Shown here in pieces: positions 11,698 to 11,707 of a stretch of 11,707 nucleotides of DNA. Within the stretch, counting starts at the first letter, position 1. Each line of letters opens with the position of its first letter. Below the pieces are notes generated by a model. It was not told the DNA's origin. It did not search any database and saw only the letters and a program-made list of their open reading frames with translations. Source of the DNA: CAZDDA01 sp964568045 (GTDB lineage: Bacteria; Bipolaricaulota; Bipolaricaulia; UBA7950; UBA9294). The stretch lies in NCBI GenBank assembly GCA_964568045.1, contig CAZMOL010000051.1, forward strand, positions 1-11,707, given 5' to 3'. A program made the translations under genes and the position numbers.

Positions 11698-11707
11698 CCC
11701 GTTGGGC
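11694..11707 (+). CDS. Start of a gene cut by the window edge
   Basis: GTG at 11694 is preceded by GGAGAGGG (11683-11690) at suitable spacing and overlaps the stop of the short upstream ORF. Only four full codons (V-T-R-W) are visible, so nothing can be said about the product. The start itself is a prediction. Confidence 0.35.

Overview
The window comes from a bacterium of moderately high GC. It has strong Shine-Dalgarno sites, sigma70-type promoters (several with an exact TTGACA), U-tract terminators and tightly overlapping genes. TGA is used as an ordinary stop throughout. I cannot place the lineage from this sequence alone.

Left end (1-800): a scar-like stretch. It holds an orphan hairpin, a terminator-like palindrome, the remnant of a GNAT acetyltransferase on the minus strand, and a RelE/ParE-type toxin-antitoxin pair. 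The antitoxin is intact, but the toxin reading frame is cut by one in-frame TGA at codon 26.

Accessory genes (900-6050): a promoter with a nearby palindrome starts a compact operon of a PNPOx-like flavin split-barrel protein, a MarR regulator (ATGA overlap) and a nitroreductase-family flavoprotein, followed by a YpeA-like acetyltransferase. Next come a guanidino-modifying enzyme of the arginine deiminase/DDAH fold with Glu, His and Cys catalytic residues, and a DUF2161-type PD-(D/E)XK protein. Convergent to these is a secreted Ntn hydrolase of the penicillin V acylase/AAT type. Its catalytic Cys would become N-terminal after signal peptide removal, and it has a C-terminal membrane tail.

Transport locus (6050-11420): a complete HAAT-family (Liv) ABC importer. 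The substrate-binding protein is on the plus strand. The two ATPases and two permeases form a minus-strand operon livG-livF-livH-livM. The two units converge on a shared two-way terminator.

The most notable signal is in the leaders of these two units. Each has a good promoter, a short open frame rich in Tyr/Trp/Phe/Ile/Leu/Met codons, a hairpin whose 5' arm contains that frame's stop codon, and then a strong intrinsic terminator before the structural gene. This looks like leader-peptide transcription attenuation acting separately on both halves of one transporter, and it hints at aromatic or other hydrophobic amino acids as the sensed ligand. I could not resolve an antiterminator pairing by eye.

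Right end (11420-11707): a divergent regulatory region with two palindromes and a rightward promoter. That promoter precedes a 24-residue hydrophobic ORF whose stop overlaps, as GTGA, the start of a gene that runs off the window.
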